Assembly (NCBI GenBank): GCA_963974915.1
Contig: CAXBES010000010.1
Location: forward strand, 1-64,000
Origin: CAXBES01 sp963974915
GTDB lineage: Bacteria > Bacteroidota > Bacteroidia > Flavobacteriales > Flavobacteriaceae
DNA: 64,000 nt
Direction of reading: 5' to 3'
A program made the translations under genes and the position numbers. The notes under the pieces were generated by a model. The model was not told where the DNA came from. It was given only the letters and a program-made list of their open reading frames with translations, and did not search any database. Shown here one piece after another: positions 26,701 to 34,308 of this stretch (position 1 is its first letter; the number at the start of each line of letters is the position of its first letter).

Positions 26701-29303
26701 CGATGTGCTTCAGGAGAGCGCAATCCAACAAAGTGTGAGTATGGAGCCAGATTTTTAGAAAATACATCGATAGAAAAGTCGCCACCACCTTCATAGATCT
26801 TAGTGAGAAATGTAGCTTTCAACATACCGGGAGCATTCTCACTTAGATCAAATTTTTCACTAAAATCTGTGGTTCCTTCCGAAGAAAGAGCTTTGGATAT
26901 TATAGGAATTTCTACCTCGTTGAAGTTTCTAATGGGATCGTTAAAAATGTATTTGTCGTATTTCGGAAATGCCGTTCTGGTAGAACGCAGTGTCGCATCC
27001 ATTTCAATCTTTAGATTTCTCGCAGGGGCGCCGTGCAACCATGAACCAATTGCACTTCCCTTTACAGCTTTACTGGCATCAAGAATTTCGTCTTCGAAAT
27101 CCAATTTAATTTTTAATCTATTGGGTTTAATGGTCGCGACTTTCAAACTTTTTGTGAAACTAACACCCCCTACTGTAATGGTCGCATTCCAGTTGCCGGT
27201 GGGTGCAGAGGTTTCAGTTTTAATTGGAAAATAATGAAATCCGTTCACTGCTCCATTTGATACCGAGGAGATACTTCGTTGCACCAATTTCCCTCTGGCA
27301 TCGGTTACTTCCAGCTTTACCGGATGTTCTTTTGGCAATGGATTTGCGGCGTCGTTTAATACAAAGGTAAGATGGATACTGTCGCCCGGCCTATGCACAC
27401 CTCTTTCGGTATAAATAAATCCTTTAAGTCCTTTTTGTAAATGTTGCCCGGAAACATCAAACTTACTTAAGGAAAGAGCATTTCCGTCTTCTAATTTTAC
27501 ATAGGCATAGTTATTCCCCTTTTGAGCAACAGCGAATGAAACTGTTTTATCACTATCAAATAATGTAAGTCCGTCGCTCTCTGTTGTCGCAGTTCCTATA
27601 AGTTGCTGCTGATAATTGTAAAGTTTAATTTCAACTCCGCTTTCGGGCTGGGCGGTTAGTAAATTATTCGCTGCAAAATGATATGATTTGTTATTACCCT
27701 TTTTTACGATCAACCCCAGATCTGAACCCAAAATATTGGTCGTTGCAAAGCGATCGTCGTTATAATAGGCGGCATGACACGGATTTTCACGTTGTTCCCA
27801 GTTATAATTCTCACTTCTCCATCGATAAATTTCATTATCCCAGAATTGTTCCTCACGTGCATCTTCATCACCTGTTCCGGTATTACTGTAATAATCGTCC
27901 TCACCATTATTGTAATCATCTTCGGCGTTTGACAGATCGTCTCCCGAAACTCCTTCACAATTATAAGAGATGTATTCCTGTTTAAAGCTGAATTCTAACC
28001 TGTATAGCGCGCCCGGATCGGCCTTAAACAACTTCGAAATATCTAAGGCGTGAGCCTGCCATAAACTGTTATCTCCAACACTGTTCTCCTCGAGGGAAAT
28101 AGTTTTTTTAGCAATTCTCCTTCCAACACGTTTAATTTCATAATTGCTATAGGCATCTAATCCGGAAGTTTGGAGGAGCTGTAGGATGTTGTCTTCGAAG
28201 ATTTTAATAACCCTAACATCTACCGCCTTTAAGTTTACGGCTTCAAAGAATATAGGAGTTGAAGACGAATTAGGAAGGATCACACCTTTTGAAACTAATC
28301 TAACTGCCGGCTTCAACTGTTCGAAGGAAATTAATTCTGAAAACTCTTTTTTTAGTCCGAAGTCTGTTGTATTCTTTATTCCATTGAATACCGTTACACG
28401 CACATCTCCAATTATTCGTGTTGAAGGATACACGTTGAGAACGTTTCCATTTACTTCAAATCTGAGATCTTCCGCATTTTCTATGGTGACCAAACCGGCG
28501 AAATTCTGGTTGTCTTTTAAAGGGTCTGAAAAATTGATAGAGAGAGAAGCTTGCGGAGCCGCAGTGCTTTTAACATCGATGATCGTAAAATTATTCTGCC
28601 CGGGAATCTTTAGCTTGTTTTCTCCTTTGGTTTTGGCTCCAATGGGTTTCCCATTCCAATTAATATCAATTTCCGAATCGTCCATCTTTCTTTGAATGCT
28701 ATCAATGGTAAAATTGAAATAAAGTGCATCTCCCCCTTCTGAGTCCCACTTTATGTTCAAATTTTTGTTAGCTTGTTTTACCGAAATGAGTTTCTTGACG
28801 TTTTCAAGAGAAATATAATCTGAAGTTTGAAGTGACCCGTTAACATACTGCCATTGTTTGCTGTACGACTGAAGGTTTCCTACATTAATTTTAAAGTTTG
28901 GAGTAAATGTTTTAAAACTGAAAGTGTAATTTTTAAACTCATACGACACATCTTCATAGAGTTTATTCAGTTTAACGGTCACAGTATATTCGGTGTCGGG
29001 TTTTAGATATTGGGAAGGTTGAAAAATAAGGGTTCTCCCATTTTCAATGAGAAGTTTTCCTTCTGTCTTCGGACTTATTTTTAAATATTCTGAAGGGATT
29101 TCCTGAGTGAGATCGAATTGGTCTAGTGGTTTTGAAAGTTCGATACGAATGGGATCTGCGATCGATTTGTTTCCGTAGGAATTATATGAGATATACTCTT
29201 TAAATTTGAACAGATTATCTGTTTCTAAAGTTTTAGTCTTGTTGTCGCAGGAAGCGAAAACAACTAAAATAGTGAATACAAGAAGTCGATGCAGGGTTTT
29301 CAT
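23736..29303 (-). CDS. Alpha-2-macroglobulin family lipoprotein
   Basis: Large periplasmic protease trap, about 1855 residues. The ATG at 29303 is preferred to an upstream TTG because it opens the lipoprotein signal HRLLVFTILVVFASC. MG domains follow. The bait-like and alpha-2-macroglobulin domains are in the middle, and the thioester motif GCIEQ lies near residue 1411, so covalent trapping is expected. An alpha/alpha toroid and a receptor-like domain close the protein. A strongly acidic Asp/Glu/Asn insert sits near residues 450-490. It is co-transcribed with pbpC, consistent with guarding or repairing the wall after protease attack. Confidence 0.93.
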   Translation of the reverse strand: MKTLHRLLVFTILVVFASCDNKTKTLETDNLFKFKEYISYNSYGNKSIADPIRIELSKPLDQFDLTQEIPSEYLKISPKTEGKLLIENGRTLIFQPSQYLKPDTEYTVTVKLNKLYEDVSYEFKNYTFSFKTFTPNFKINVGNLQSYSKQWQYVNGSLQTSDYISLENVKKLISVKQANKNLNIKWDSEGGDALYFNFTIDSIQRKMDDSEIDINWNGKPIGAKTKGENKLKIPGQNNFTIIDVKSTAAPQASLSINFSDPLKDNQNFAGLVTIENAEDLRFEVNGNVLNVYPSTRIIGDVRVTVFNGIKNTTDFGLKKEFSELISFEQLKPAVRLVSKGVILPNSSSTPIFFEAVNLKAVDVRVIKIFEDNILQLLQTSGLDAYSNYEIKRVGRRIAKKTISLEENSVGDNSLWQAHALDISKLFKADPGALYRLEFSFKQEYISYNCEGVSGDDLSNAEDDYNNGEDDYYSNTGTGDEDAREEQFWDNEIYRWRSENYNWEQRENPCHAAYYNDDRFATTNILGSDLGLIVKKGNNKSYHFAANNLLTAQPESGVEIKLYNYQQQLIGTATTESDGLTLFDSDKTVSFAVAQKGNNYAYVKLEDGNALSLSKFDVSGQHLQKGLKGFIYTERGVHRPGDSIHLTFVLNDAANPLPKEHPVKLEVTDARGKLVQRSISSVSNGAVNGFHYFPIKTETSAPTGNWNATITVGGVSFTKSLKVATIKPNRLKIKLDFEDEILDASKAVKGSAIGSWLHGAPARNLKIEMDATLRSTRTAFPKYDKYIFNDPIRNFNEVEIPIISKALSSEGTTDFSEKFDLSENAPGMLKATFLTKIYEGGGDFSIDVFSKNLAPYSHFVGLRSPEAHRYGSYFTDENTVFDVATVNAQGAASGNRKLEVKIFKIEWRWWWNRGSDNLSRYENATVHRPVKEFEITTNNDGKSKFTVNIPEEEGGRYLIRVIDKASGHATGRITYFYRNWWQVPSDGDSESAKMLVFSADKEKYNVGDAATISFPSGSEGRALISIENGTEVLSTKWVETQKGETKVTIPISNEMAPNVYVNISLLQPHQQTLNDLPIRLYGVIPLLVENPSTVLHPKLEMPEVLKPEETFTVKVSEEKGNKMTYTLAMVDEGLLDLTRFATPRIHEAFYARQALGVKTFDIYDLVIGAYSGSVNNIYAIGGGDEAAGAKNRKADRFKPVVKYLGPFQLESGKTATHKITMPNYIGSVRTMVIAGDNKISAYGKAEEATPVRKPLMVLASLPRKLSPGEKVILPVTVFAMEERVKSATISVKVGDALKPEHGTSKTITFNEPGEQIVNFEFEVLPTTEFQTIEVTASGSGEKASFQVEIDVENPNPISQKSAQYALSKNDSQTIDFTTFGVSGTNGATLEFSTVPPMDFGRRLEYLIRYPHGCIEQTTSGAFPQLFLADVFDITFEKKQTIENNIKAAILRLSNFQNTNGGLSYWPGERQADDWGTNYAGHFMLEAKQKGYALPITFMSNWLLYQKNAARQWRNGATRYNSSLTQAYRLYTLALAGQPELAAMNRLRESNDLSNDAKWRLAAAYTLAGKDKVAEQIAQTANINFKPERYDYYTYGSPFRNKAMALETMVALGDPKQRDMAISVAKELSSQRWYSTQETAYGLLAMAKMINKNGGKAMELTFTKNGKAETIKTERAVAQRDLEIAMGGNSVTVTNKKGNTVYVTLSQRGKLPLGEELADRKNLALSAKYFDGAGKTLDVSTVRQGSEITAQVTITNTSNDYVDNIALSKIFPGGWEIVNTSFTELAGGASGSARYTDIRDDRVNFYFDLGAKKSKTFVVKLNASYLGTYYLPGTQVEAMYDNNYYARNKGIWVTVQK

Positions 29304-29535
29304 AAGCCGATGGTTTACGTTATTAAAAGTACAGTAAAATGTGAGTTTTCGCAATGGAAAATCCTGTTCAATATTCGTACAATGTAGAATATTAAACGTG
29401 TAACGTATAGAATAAAGGGAGGGAGATATTTTGTTAACGGAAGATGCTTAAGCTTCGTATAGTGTAGGCTAATATTTGTGAATAGTTTAACAAGCTTGAA
29501 AAAAGATTGGCTATATCTAAGGAGGATAAACGAGG

Positions 29536-29562
29536 AACAATTCTTAATTATTTAGAATTGTT
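29536..29562 (-). other. Hairpin overlapping the ABM gene stop
   Basis: AACAATTCT (29536-29544) and AGAATTGTT (29554-29562) are perfectly complementary across a 9-nt loop, and the stem includes the stop codon end of the ABM gene. No U tract follows, so this may be a weak terminator or mRNA 3'-end structure. Confidence 0.45.
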
Positions 29563-29856
29563 AGTGGAAAATTCGTACTCTCTTTCCACTTTACACACCC
29601 GCACTTTATACCAATCATACCATTGTGATCTTCCTAATTGCTGGGCGAGTAAATGTTCAGAATTGGCTTTCCATTTTTTTATCGCCTCCAGACTTTCCCA
29701 ATAGCTAACGGTAATACCAATTTCATCGCGAGCGCTTTCAATTGCAATAAAACCCGGTTGTTTCCTGGCAAGCGTGACCATTTTCTCGGCCATTTCGGAG
29801 TATTCGGGCGTGTGGTCTAATTTGAATGAAGTAAAGATTACTGCGTAATAACTCAT
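29548..29856 (-). CDS. Antibiotic biosynthesis monooxygenase (ABM) domain protein
   Basis: A 102-residue dimeric alpha/beta-barrel protein. The family pattern is visible in YSEMAEKMVTLARKQPGFIA and VSYWESLEAIKKWKANSEH. Members include monooxygenases of aromatic polyketides, haem-degrading enzymes and many proteins of unknown role, so no substrate is assigned. It begins 2 bp after the stop of the isoaspartyl peptidase gene, so likely co-transcribed. Confidence 0.85.
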   Translation of the reverse strand: MSYYAVIFTSFKLDHTPEYSEMAEKMVTLARKQPGFIAIESARDEIGITVSYWESLEAIKKWKANSEHLLAQQLGRSQWYDWYKVRVCKVEREYEFSTNNSK

Positions 29857-29858
29857 TA

Positions 29859-30926
29859 TCAGTTTTTATAAATTCCAATTATTAGTTCACCTTCAGCATT
29901 CATGTGCGCCCTATACATACCTGCTGTATTAAATTCCATTGCTACGTTTCCATCCTTATCAATTGAAACAATTCCGCCATCACCACCTAGTGCCGGAACT
30001 TTTTTCTGAATTACTTCAGCGGCAGCTTCTTTGAGGGATAAGCCTTTATATTCCATAAGCGCCGATATATCATGTGCCACCATTGCCCGAATAAAATATT
30101 CACCCCATCCTGTAGAGGAGACCGCGCAAGTAGCATTATTGGCATATGTTCCGGCTCCTATTATGGGTGCATCCCCTATTCGGTTCCAGCGTTTGTTCGT
30201 CATTCCACCGGTTGAGGTGCCGGCCGCCAGATTTCCGTGCGTGTCGAGAGCAGCACAACCAACGGTACCAAATTTAGAGTCTTTTATAAATGGATCCTCG
30301 AAGCTGGTGGCGGATGCTTTGTTATTTTTTTCTGATTCTCTTTCTTTTACTCTTTTCAAAGATCGATATCTGTTTTCAGTATAGAAGTAAGAAGGATCAA
30401 CCAGTTCGAAACCGTTTTCTTTAGCGAATACTTCGGCTCCTTTACCACTTAACATTACGTGTGGAGAATTGTTCATAACGGCAAGCGCGAGGTCTATGGG
30501 ATTTTTAATTTGGGTTACGCCGGCTACAGCACCTGCATTAAGAGTGGCGCCATCCATAACCGAAGCGTCCAGCTCGTTGGTTTCTTCATGTGTAAAAACA
30601 GCGCCTTTTCCTGCGTTGAAAAGAGGTGAGTCTTCCATTATATTGATGGTTTTCGTCACTGCCTCCATGGAAGTTCCACCATTTTTTAGAATGTTATGAC
30701 CAACGGTAATTGCCTCCTTCAGTTTTTCTTTATATGCGTTTTCAAGTGAATCTGACATATTTTCTTTTAGAATAGTTCCGGCACCTCCATGAATTACTAT
30801 TCCGAAATTTTTAGTGTTTTTTGCCTCTTTATCTGAAGAAATTGACACATTATCGATGTTTTGATGGTCATTTTTGCAGCCGAAAACAAGAAATATGGTA
30901 AGAAAAAGTGTTAAAATTTTATTCAT
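29859..30926 (-). CDS. Isoaspartyl peptidase/L-asparaginase (Ntn hydrolase), lipoprotein
   Basis: A 355-residue plant-type asparaginase precursor. The N-terminus is a lipoprotein signal (ILTLFLTIFLVFGC), so the enzyme is exported and lipid-anchored. Autocleavage is expected before Thr221 in FGTVGCAALD, freeing the nucleophile. Other family signatures are GIVIHGGAGT, NAGKGAVFT, GTSTGGMTNKRWNRIGDAPIIGAGTYA and SSTGWGEYFIR. It removes beta-aspartyl residues from peptides or hydrolyses asparagine. Confidence 0.92.
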   Translation of the reverse strand: MNKILTLFLTIFLVFGCKNDHQNIDNVSISSDKEAKNTKNFGIVIHGGAGTILKENMSDSLENAYKEKLKEAITVGHNILKNGGTSMEAVTKTINIMEDSPLFNAGKGAVFTHEETNELDASVMDGATLNAGAVAGVTQIKNPIDLALAVMNNSPHVMLSGKGAEVFAKENGFELVDPSYFYTENRYRSLKRVKERESEKNNKASATSFEDPFIKDSKFGTVGCAALDTHGNLAAGTSTGGMTNKRWNRIGDAPIIGAGTYANNATCAVSSTGWGEYFIRAMVAHDISALMEYKGLSLKEAAAEVIQKKVPALGGDGGIVSIDKDGNVAMEFNTAGMYRAHMNAEGELIIGIYKN

Positions 30927-31063
30927 GGTATCATTTTTTTGAAATTACTAAGATACTGTAAAAAGCCCAGCTATAGTAAGGGAAACCGAATCATTAACGT
31001 AGGAAAAAATGTAGGAATATTTTAAGAAACATCGATAAAATGCATATATAATTCGATAAAGTG

Positions 31064-31093
31064 TTGTTTATTGTAAGAAAATAATTATATTTG
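31064..31093 (+). promoter_or_regulatory. Promoter of the CAP-domain lipoprotein gene
   Basis: TTG (31064-31066), 19 bp, TATATTTG (31086-31093): a textbook Bacteroidetes -33/-7 pair with exact TAnnTTTG, ending 38 bp before the start codon. Confidence 0.7.
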
Positions 31094-31131
31094 ACTCAAC
31101 ATCATGCCCCAAATTTGATGTCCCCCGAATT

Positions 31132-31635
31132 ATGAAATTACTACGAACTAGCCTACTCGCTATGGCATTAATGTGCCTCGTTACCTCTTGTCAGAAGGAC
31201 GAAGAGAATTACACAGAAGAACTTAATTATTCAATCGATTTAAATCTTGCTTTGGAAACCGATTGGGAAATGGCCGACCAAATCTTAGTTCTGGTTAATG
31301 AACACAGAGTTTCTCAAGGACTTTCAGAAATTAAAAAAGACACACAGTATGCATCTGCATATGCGGTAGACCACAGTAAATACATGATTGAACTTGCACA
31401 GATAAATCACGATAATTTTCAAATTAGAAAAGCCGGACTCGTAGATAAAGGTGCATCCATAGTAGGTGAAAATGTTGCCTTCGGATATACAACTGCAGAG
31501 CAAGTTGTTGGTGCCTGGTTAAATAGCCCGGGTCATAAGAAAGTAATAGAGAGTAATTTTACACATTCCGGCTTTGGAGTGCTTAAAGCTCCAAACGGTG
31601 CCTATTATTTTACACAACTTTTCTATAGAAAGTAA
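31132..31635 (+). CDS. CAP (SCP/PR-1) domain lipoprotein
   Basis: A 167-residue lipoprotein with signal MALMCLVTSC. The CAP fold is shown by ILVLVNEHRVSQGL, the AVDHSKYMIE and INHDNF segments, VGENVAFGY, and AWLNSPGHKKVIESNFTHSGFGV. The cavity His and Glu residues of the family (AVDHS, GENVA, SPGH) are present. Bacterial members are secreted proteins of mostly unknown function, sometimes linked to lipid or wall binding. A clear promoter precedes the gene. Confidence 0.88.
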   Translation: MKLLRTSLLAMALMCLVTSCQKDEENYTEELNYSIDLNLALETDWEMADQILVLVNEHRVSQGLSEIKKDTQYASAYAVDHSKYMIELAQINHDNFQIRKAGLVDKGASIVGENVAFGYTTAEQVVGAWLNSPGHKKVIESNFTHSGFGVLKAPNGAYYFTQLFYRK

Positions 31636-31665
31636 TATTCCACTAACTTTTTTCTTTTAAAGCTT

Positions 31666-31702
31666 TTGCCGTATTTTTATGGAAACATTAAAAATACGGC
31701 AA
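31666..31702 (+). promoter_or_regulatory. 14-bp hairpin ending at the start codon of the dioxygenase gene
   Basis: TTGCCGTATTTTTA (31666-31679) pairs perfectly with TAAAAATACGGCAA (31689-31702) over a 9-nt loop. The last paired base is the A of the ATG at 31702, so the folded leader would occlude the ribosome site. The upstream stop (31633-31635) is only 30 bp away. It may act as a translational switch or attenuator. The proposed function is inference. Confidence 0.55.
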
Positions 31703-32238
31703 TGGCTATTCAAAAACCTTTCAATTTAAATAAATGGGTAGAGGAAAACAGAGACCTTTTAAAACCTCCTGTCGGAAATAAAAATCTCTATAAGGATGCA
31801 GGAGATTATATCGTAATGATCGTTGCCGGACCCAATGCAAGAAAAGATTATCACTATAATGAAACGGAAGAACTTTTTTATCAGTTAGAAGGTGAAATTG
31901 AGGTGCATGTGCAGGATGATGGCGTAAAACGAACCATGAAGCTCGGTCCGGGAGATATGTATCTCCACCCCGCTAAAGTACCACATTCTCCTGTTAGAAA
32001 AGATAATTCTATTGGTTTAGTTATTGAACGTAAACGAGATGACCTGGAAGGAAAGGACGGATTGCTATGGTTTTGTGACAATTGCAATAACAAATTATAC
32101 GAAGTTTATTTCCCTCTTACCGATATTGAAACCGATTTTCTTAAACATTTTAAGACCTTTTATGCCAGCGAAGAGCTAAGAACTTGTGATAATTGTGGGA
32201 CGGTAATGGAAACAGATCCAAGATTTACGGCAGATTGA
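31702..32238 (+). CDS. nbaC: 3-hydroxyanthranilate 3,4-dioxygenase
   Basis: Opens 3-hydroxyanthranilate to aminocarboxymuconate semialdehyde, feeding quinolinate/NAD synthesis or tryptophan breakdown. The ATG at 31702 gives a 178-residue protein whose numbering matches the characterised bacterial enzyme: iron ligands His51, Glu57 and His95, substrate Arg47 and Arg99, and the rubredoxin-like Cys125/Cys128/Cys162/Cys165 site. A TTG 36 bp upstream lies in the leader hairpin and is rejected. The last 18 coding bases before ACGGCAGATTGA recur 113 bp downstream. No other kynurenine-pathway gene is visible here, although the ALDH next door is sometimes a partner. Confidence 0.95.
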   Translation: MAIQKPFNLNKWVEENRDLLKPPVGNKNLYKDAGDYIVMIVAGPNARKDYHYNETEELFYQLEGEIEVHVQDDGVKRTMKLGPGDMYLHPAKVPHSPVRKDNSIGLVIERKRDDLEGKDGLLWFCDNCNNKLYEVYFPLTDIETDFLKHFKTFYASEELRTCDNCGTVMETDPRFTAD

Positions 32239-32339
32239 TACTCCTAACTGCTTGATGCATTCCTCTTGCCTAAGTGCTATTATTTATGTAGATAATTAGC
32301 AAGTCGCCCGACCGATACAGAGAAACAGATCCAAGATTT
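32209..32339 (+). repeat. Duplicated nbaC 3' tail flanking a hairpin-like element
   Basis: GAAACAGATCCAAGATTT at 32209-32226, inside the end of nbaC, is repeated exactly at 32322-32339 in non-coding DNA. Between them lie TGCATTCCTCTTG (32256-32268) and a terminal CCGATACAGAG. They resemble the ends of the element repeated after the ALDH gene (TGCATTCCTCTTG and CGGATGCAGGAG). The element here has a longer AT-rich centre. Confidence 0.7.
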
Positions 32340-32487
32340 TCAGCATAAACCGACTTAAACAGGTTTTATTTTTTCTTCGGAAAGACCTGCGATTCATTTC
32401 TAATTCTTCATGTTATTATGTACCTTCGCGTCAAAATACGCAGTGGCTTTCGCCATGGTGTAAATCAAGTATTTATAAATAAAATTA

Positions 32488-34050
32488 ATGGAATATATGT
32501 CGAATGTCGCAACATCCTTCGGAATAGAAGAAGCATTAGATCAACTAGGAATTGAAGCCGTAAATAAAGGTACTTCAACCGGAAACAAATGGTTTCCGGG
32601 AGGGGAAGAAATAGCCTCTTACTCGCCAGTTGACGGAAAATTAATAGGAAAAGTTACTTCTACAACTAAAGAAGAGTACGAAGAAATGATGAAGCAAGCA
32701 ACCACAGCGTTCAAAAGCTGGCGTGTTGTTCCCGCTCCTCAGCGTGGAGAGGTGGTTCGTCAGTTTGGAGAAGAGCTTAGAAGACTAAAAGAGCCTTTAG
32801 GGAAATTAGTTTCCTACGAAATGGGGAAGAGCTATCAGGAAGGTCTTGGTGAAGTCCAGGAAATGATAGATATCTGCGACTTTGCCGTTGGTTTATCCCG
32901 ACAGTTGCACGGTTTAACAATGCACTCTGAACGTCCCGGGCATAGAATGTACGAACAATACCACCCGCTTGGCGTGGTTGGGATCATTTCTGCATTCAAT
33001 TTCCCTGTGGCAGTATGGGCATGGAATACTGCTCTGGCATGGATCTGTGGTGATGTATGTGTTTGGAAACCTTCAGAAAAGGCTCCGCTATGCGGAATCG
33101 CTTGTCAGAAAATTGCCGCAAGAGTATTCAATAACAATGATCTCCCGGAAGGAATTTCGAACTTAATAAACGGGGATTATAAGGTAGGTGAATTTATGAC
33201 TACAGATAGACGTGTACCTTTGGTTTCGGCCACAGGTTCTACCAGAATGGGTAAAATTGTGGGTAGAACGGTAGGAGAACGCCTGGGAAAATCTCTTTTA
33301 GAGCTAGGTGGAAATAATGCCATCATCGTAACCCCGGATGCCGATATCAAAATGACAGTGATAGGTGCAGTATTTGGAGCTGTAGGAACTGCCGGACAAC
33401 GCTGTACCTCTACAAGACGTTTAATAATCCACGAAAGTATTTACGATAAGGTAAAAGATGCTGTAGTTGCAGCATATGGGCAATTGCGCATTGGAAACCC
33501 ATTAGATGAGAATAATCATGTGGGGCCGCTAATCGATAAGGACGCAGTAAAAATGTACCAAAATGCATTAGACAGAGTAGTTGAAGAAGGAGGTAACCTG
33601 GTTGTTGAAGGTGGAGTATTATCTGGCGAAGGTTACGAGAGTGGTTGTTATGTTAAGCCGGCTATAGCCGAAGCCAAGAATAGCTTCGAAATAGTTCAAC
33701 ACGAAACATTTGCTCCGGTTTTATATCTTTTAAAGTACAGTGGTGATGTTGAAGATGCTTTAGAACTTCAAAACGGGGTAAACCAAGGACTTTCTTCGGC
33801 AATTATGACAAACAACCTACGTGAAGCAGAACGCTTTTTATCGCATGCAGGAAGTGACTGCGGCATAGCAAACGTTAATATTGGTACCAGTGGTGCTGAA
33901 ATTGGAGGTGCTTTCGGGGGTGAAAAGGATACCGGTGGCGGACGCGAAAGTGGAAGTGATGCATGGAAAGTTTATATGCGTAGACAGACTAATACGATTA
34001 ATTATACGACTGAGTTGCCATTAGCACAAGGGATTAAGTTTGATCTATAA
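32488..34050 (+). CDS. Aldehyde dehydrogenase, ALDH7 (antiquitin) type
   Basis: NAD-dependent dehydrogenase of 520 residues, closest in character to alpha-aminoadipic/piperideine-6-carboxylate dehydrogenases of lysine breakdown. Catalytic Glu272 is in LLELGGNN and Cys306 in AGQRCTSTRR, with the 34-residue spacing normal for ALDHs. GVVGIISAFNFPVAVWAWN is the cofactor-site strand. A second ATG three codons in is an alternative start. The C-terminal codons (LAQGIKFDL) are duplicated twice downstream. Neighbouring nbaC could imply a kynurenine-pathway semialdehyde, but the ALDH7 sequence argues for lysine catabolism. Confidence 0.9.
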   Translation: MEYMSNVATSFGIEEALDQLGIEAVNKGTSTGNKWFPGGEEIASYSPVDGKLIGKVTSTTKEEYEEMMKQATTAFKSWRVVPAPQRGEVVRQFGEELRRLKEPLGKLVSYEMGKSYQEGLGEVQEMIDICDFAVGLSRQLHGLTMHSERPGHRMYEQYHPLGVVGIISAFNFPVAVWAWNTALAWICGDVCVWKPSEKAPLCGIACQKIAARVFNNNDLPEGISNLINGDYKVGEFMTTDRRVPLVSATGSTRMGKIVGRTVGERLGKSLLELGGNNAIIVTPDADIKMTVIGAVFGAVGTAGQRCTSTRRLIIHESIYDKVKDAVVAAYGQLRIGNPLDENNHVGPLIDKDAVKMYQNALDRVVEEGGNLVVEGGVLSGEGYESGCYVKPAIAEAKNSFEIVQHETFAPVLYLLKYSGDVEDALELQNGVNQGLSSAIMTNNLREAERFLSHAGSDCGIANVNIGTSGAEIGGAFGGEKDTGGGRESGSDAWKVYMRRQTNTINYTTELPLAQGIKFDL

Positions 34051-34250
34051 CATTTTGATGAAGATGCCTTCCTCTCACAGCCTGAGGCTGCTCGTCGGAG
34101 GCAGGAGCACAAGGGATTAAGTTTGATTTATAATATGTGCATTCCTTTCGTTCGTACCTCACTCGTCGGATGCAGGAGCACAAGGGATTAAGTTTGATCT
34201 AAAACATGTGCATTCCTCTTGTTCGTACCTCACTCGTCGGATGCAGCTCG
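34023..34250 (+). repeat. Threefold repeat of the ALDH gene tail with interspersed covarying hairpins
   Basis: The last 28 bases of the ALDH gene (34023-34050) recur at 34106-34133 and 34177-34204, each with one mismatch. Each copy is followed by a hairpin-like element: TGCCTTCC/GGAGGCA (34065-34072 with 34097-34103), TGCATTCC/GGATGCA (34138-34145 with 34168-34174) and the same at 34209-34216 with 34239-34245. The first differs from the others at both sides of the stem (CT/AG against AT/AT), a compensatory change supporting a real structure. The first also has an inner CAGCC-TGA-GGCTG stem. Confidence 0.8.
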
Positions 34251-34273
34251 TAATATATTTTGATAATCATTAT

Positions 34274-34308
34274 AAACCCGTCTAAAGAAATTTGGATGGG
34301 TTTTTTAA
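34274..34308 (+). terminator. Terminator downstream of the ALDH gene
   Basis: AAACCCGTC pairs with GATGGGTTT (one mismatch) and is followed by a T tract on the plus strand. It lies after the repeat elements and touches the stop of the convergent phosphatase gene. Confidence 0.65.

Noticed and set aside
27683..27985. A 100-residue frame opposite the alpha-2-macroglobulin gene
   Set aside because: Antisense shadow of the acidic insert, with unusual His/Tyr composition.
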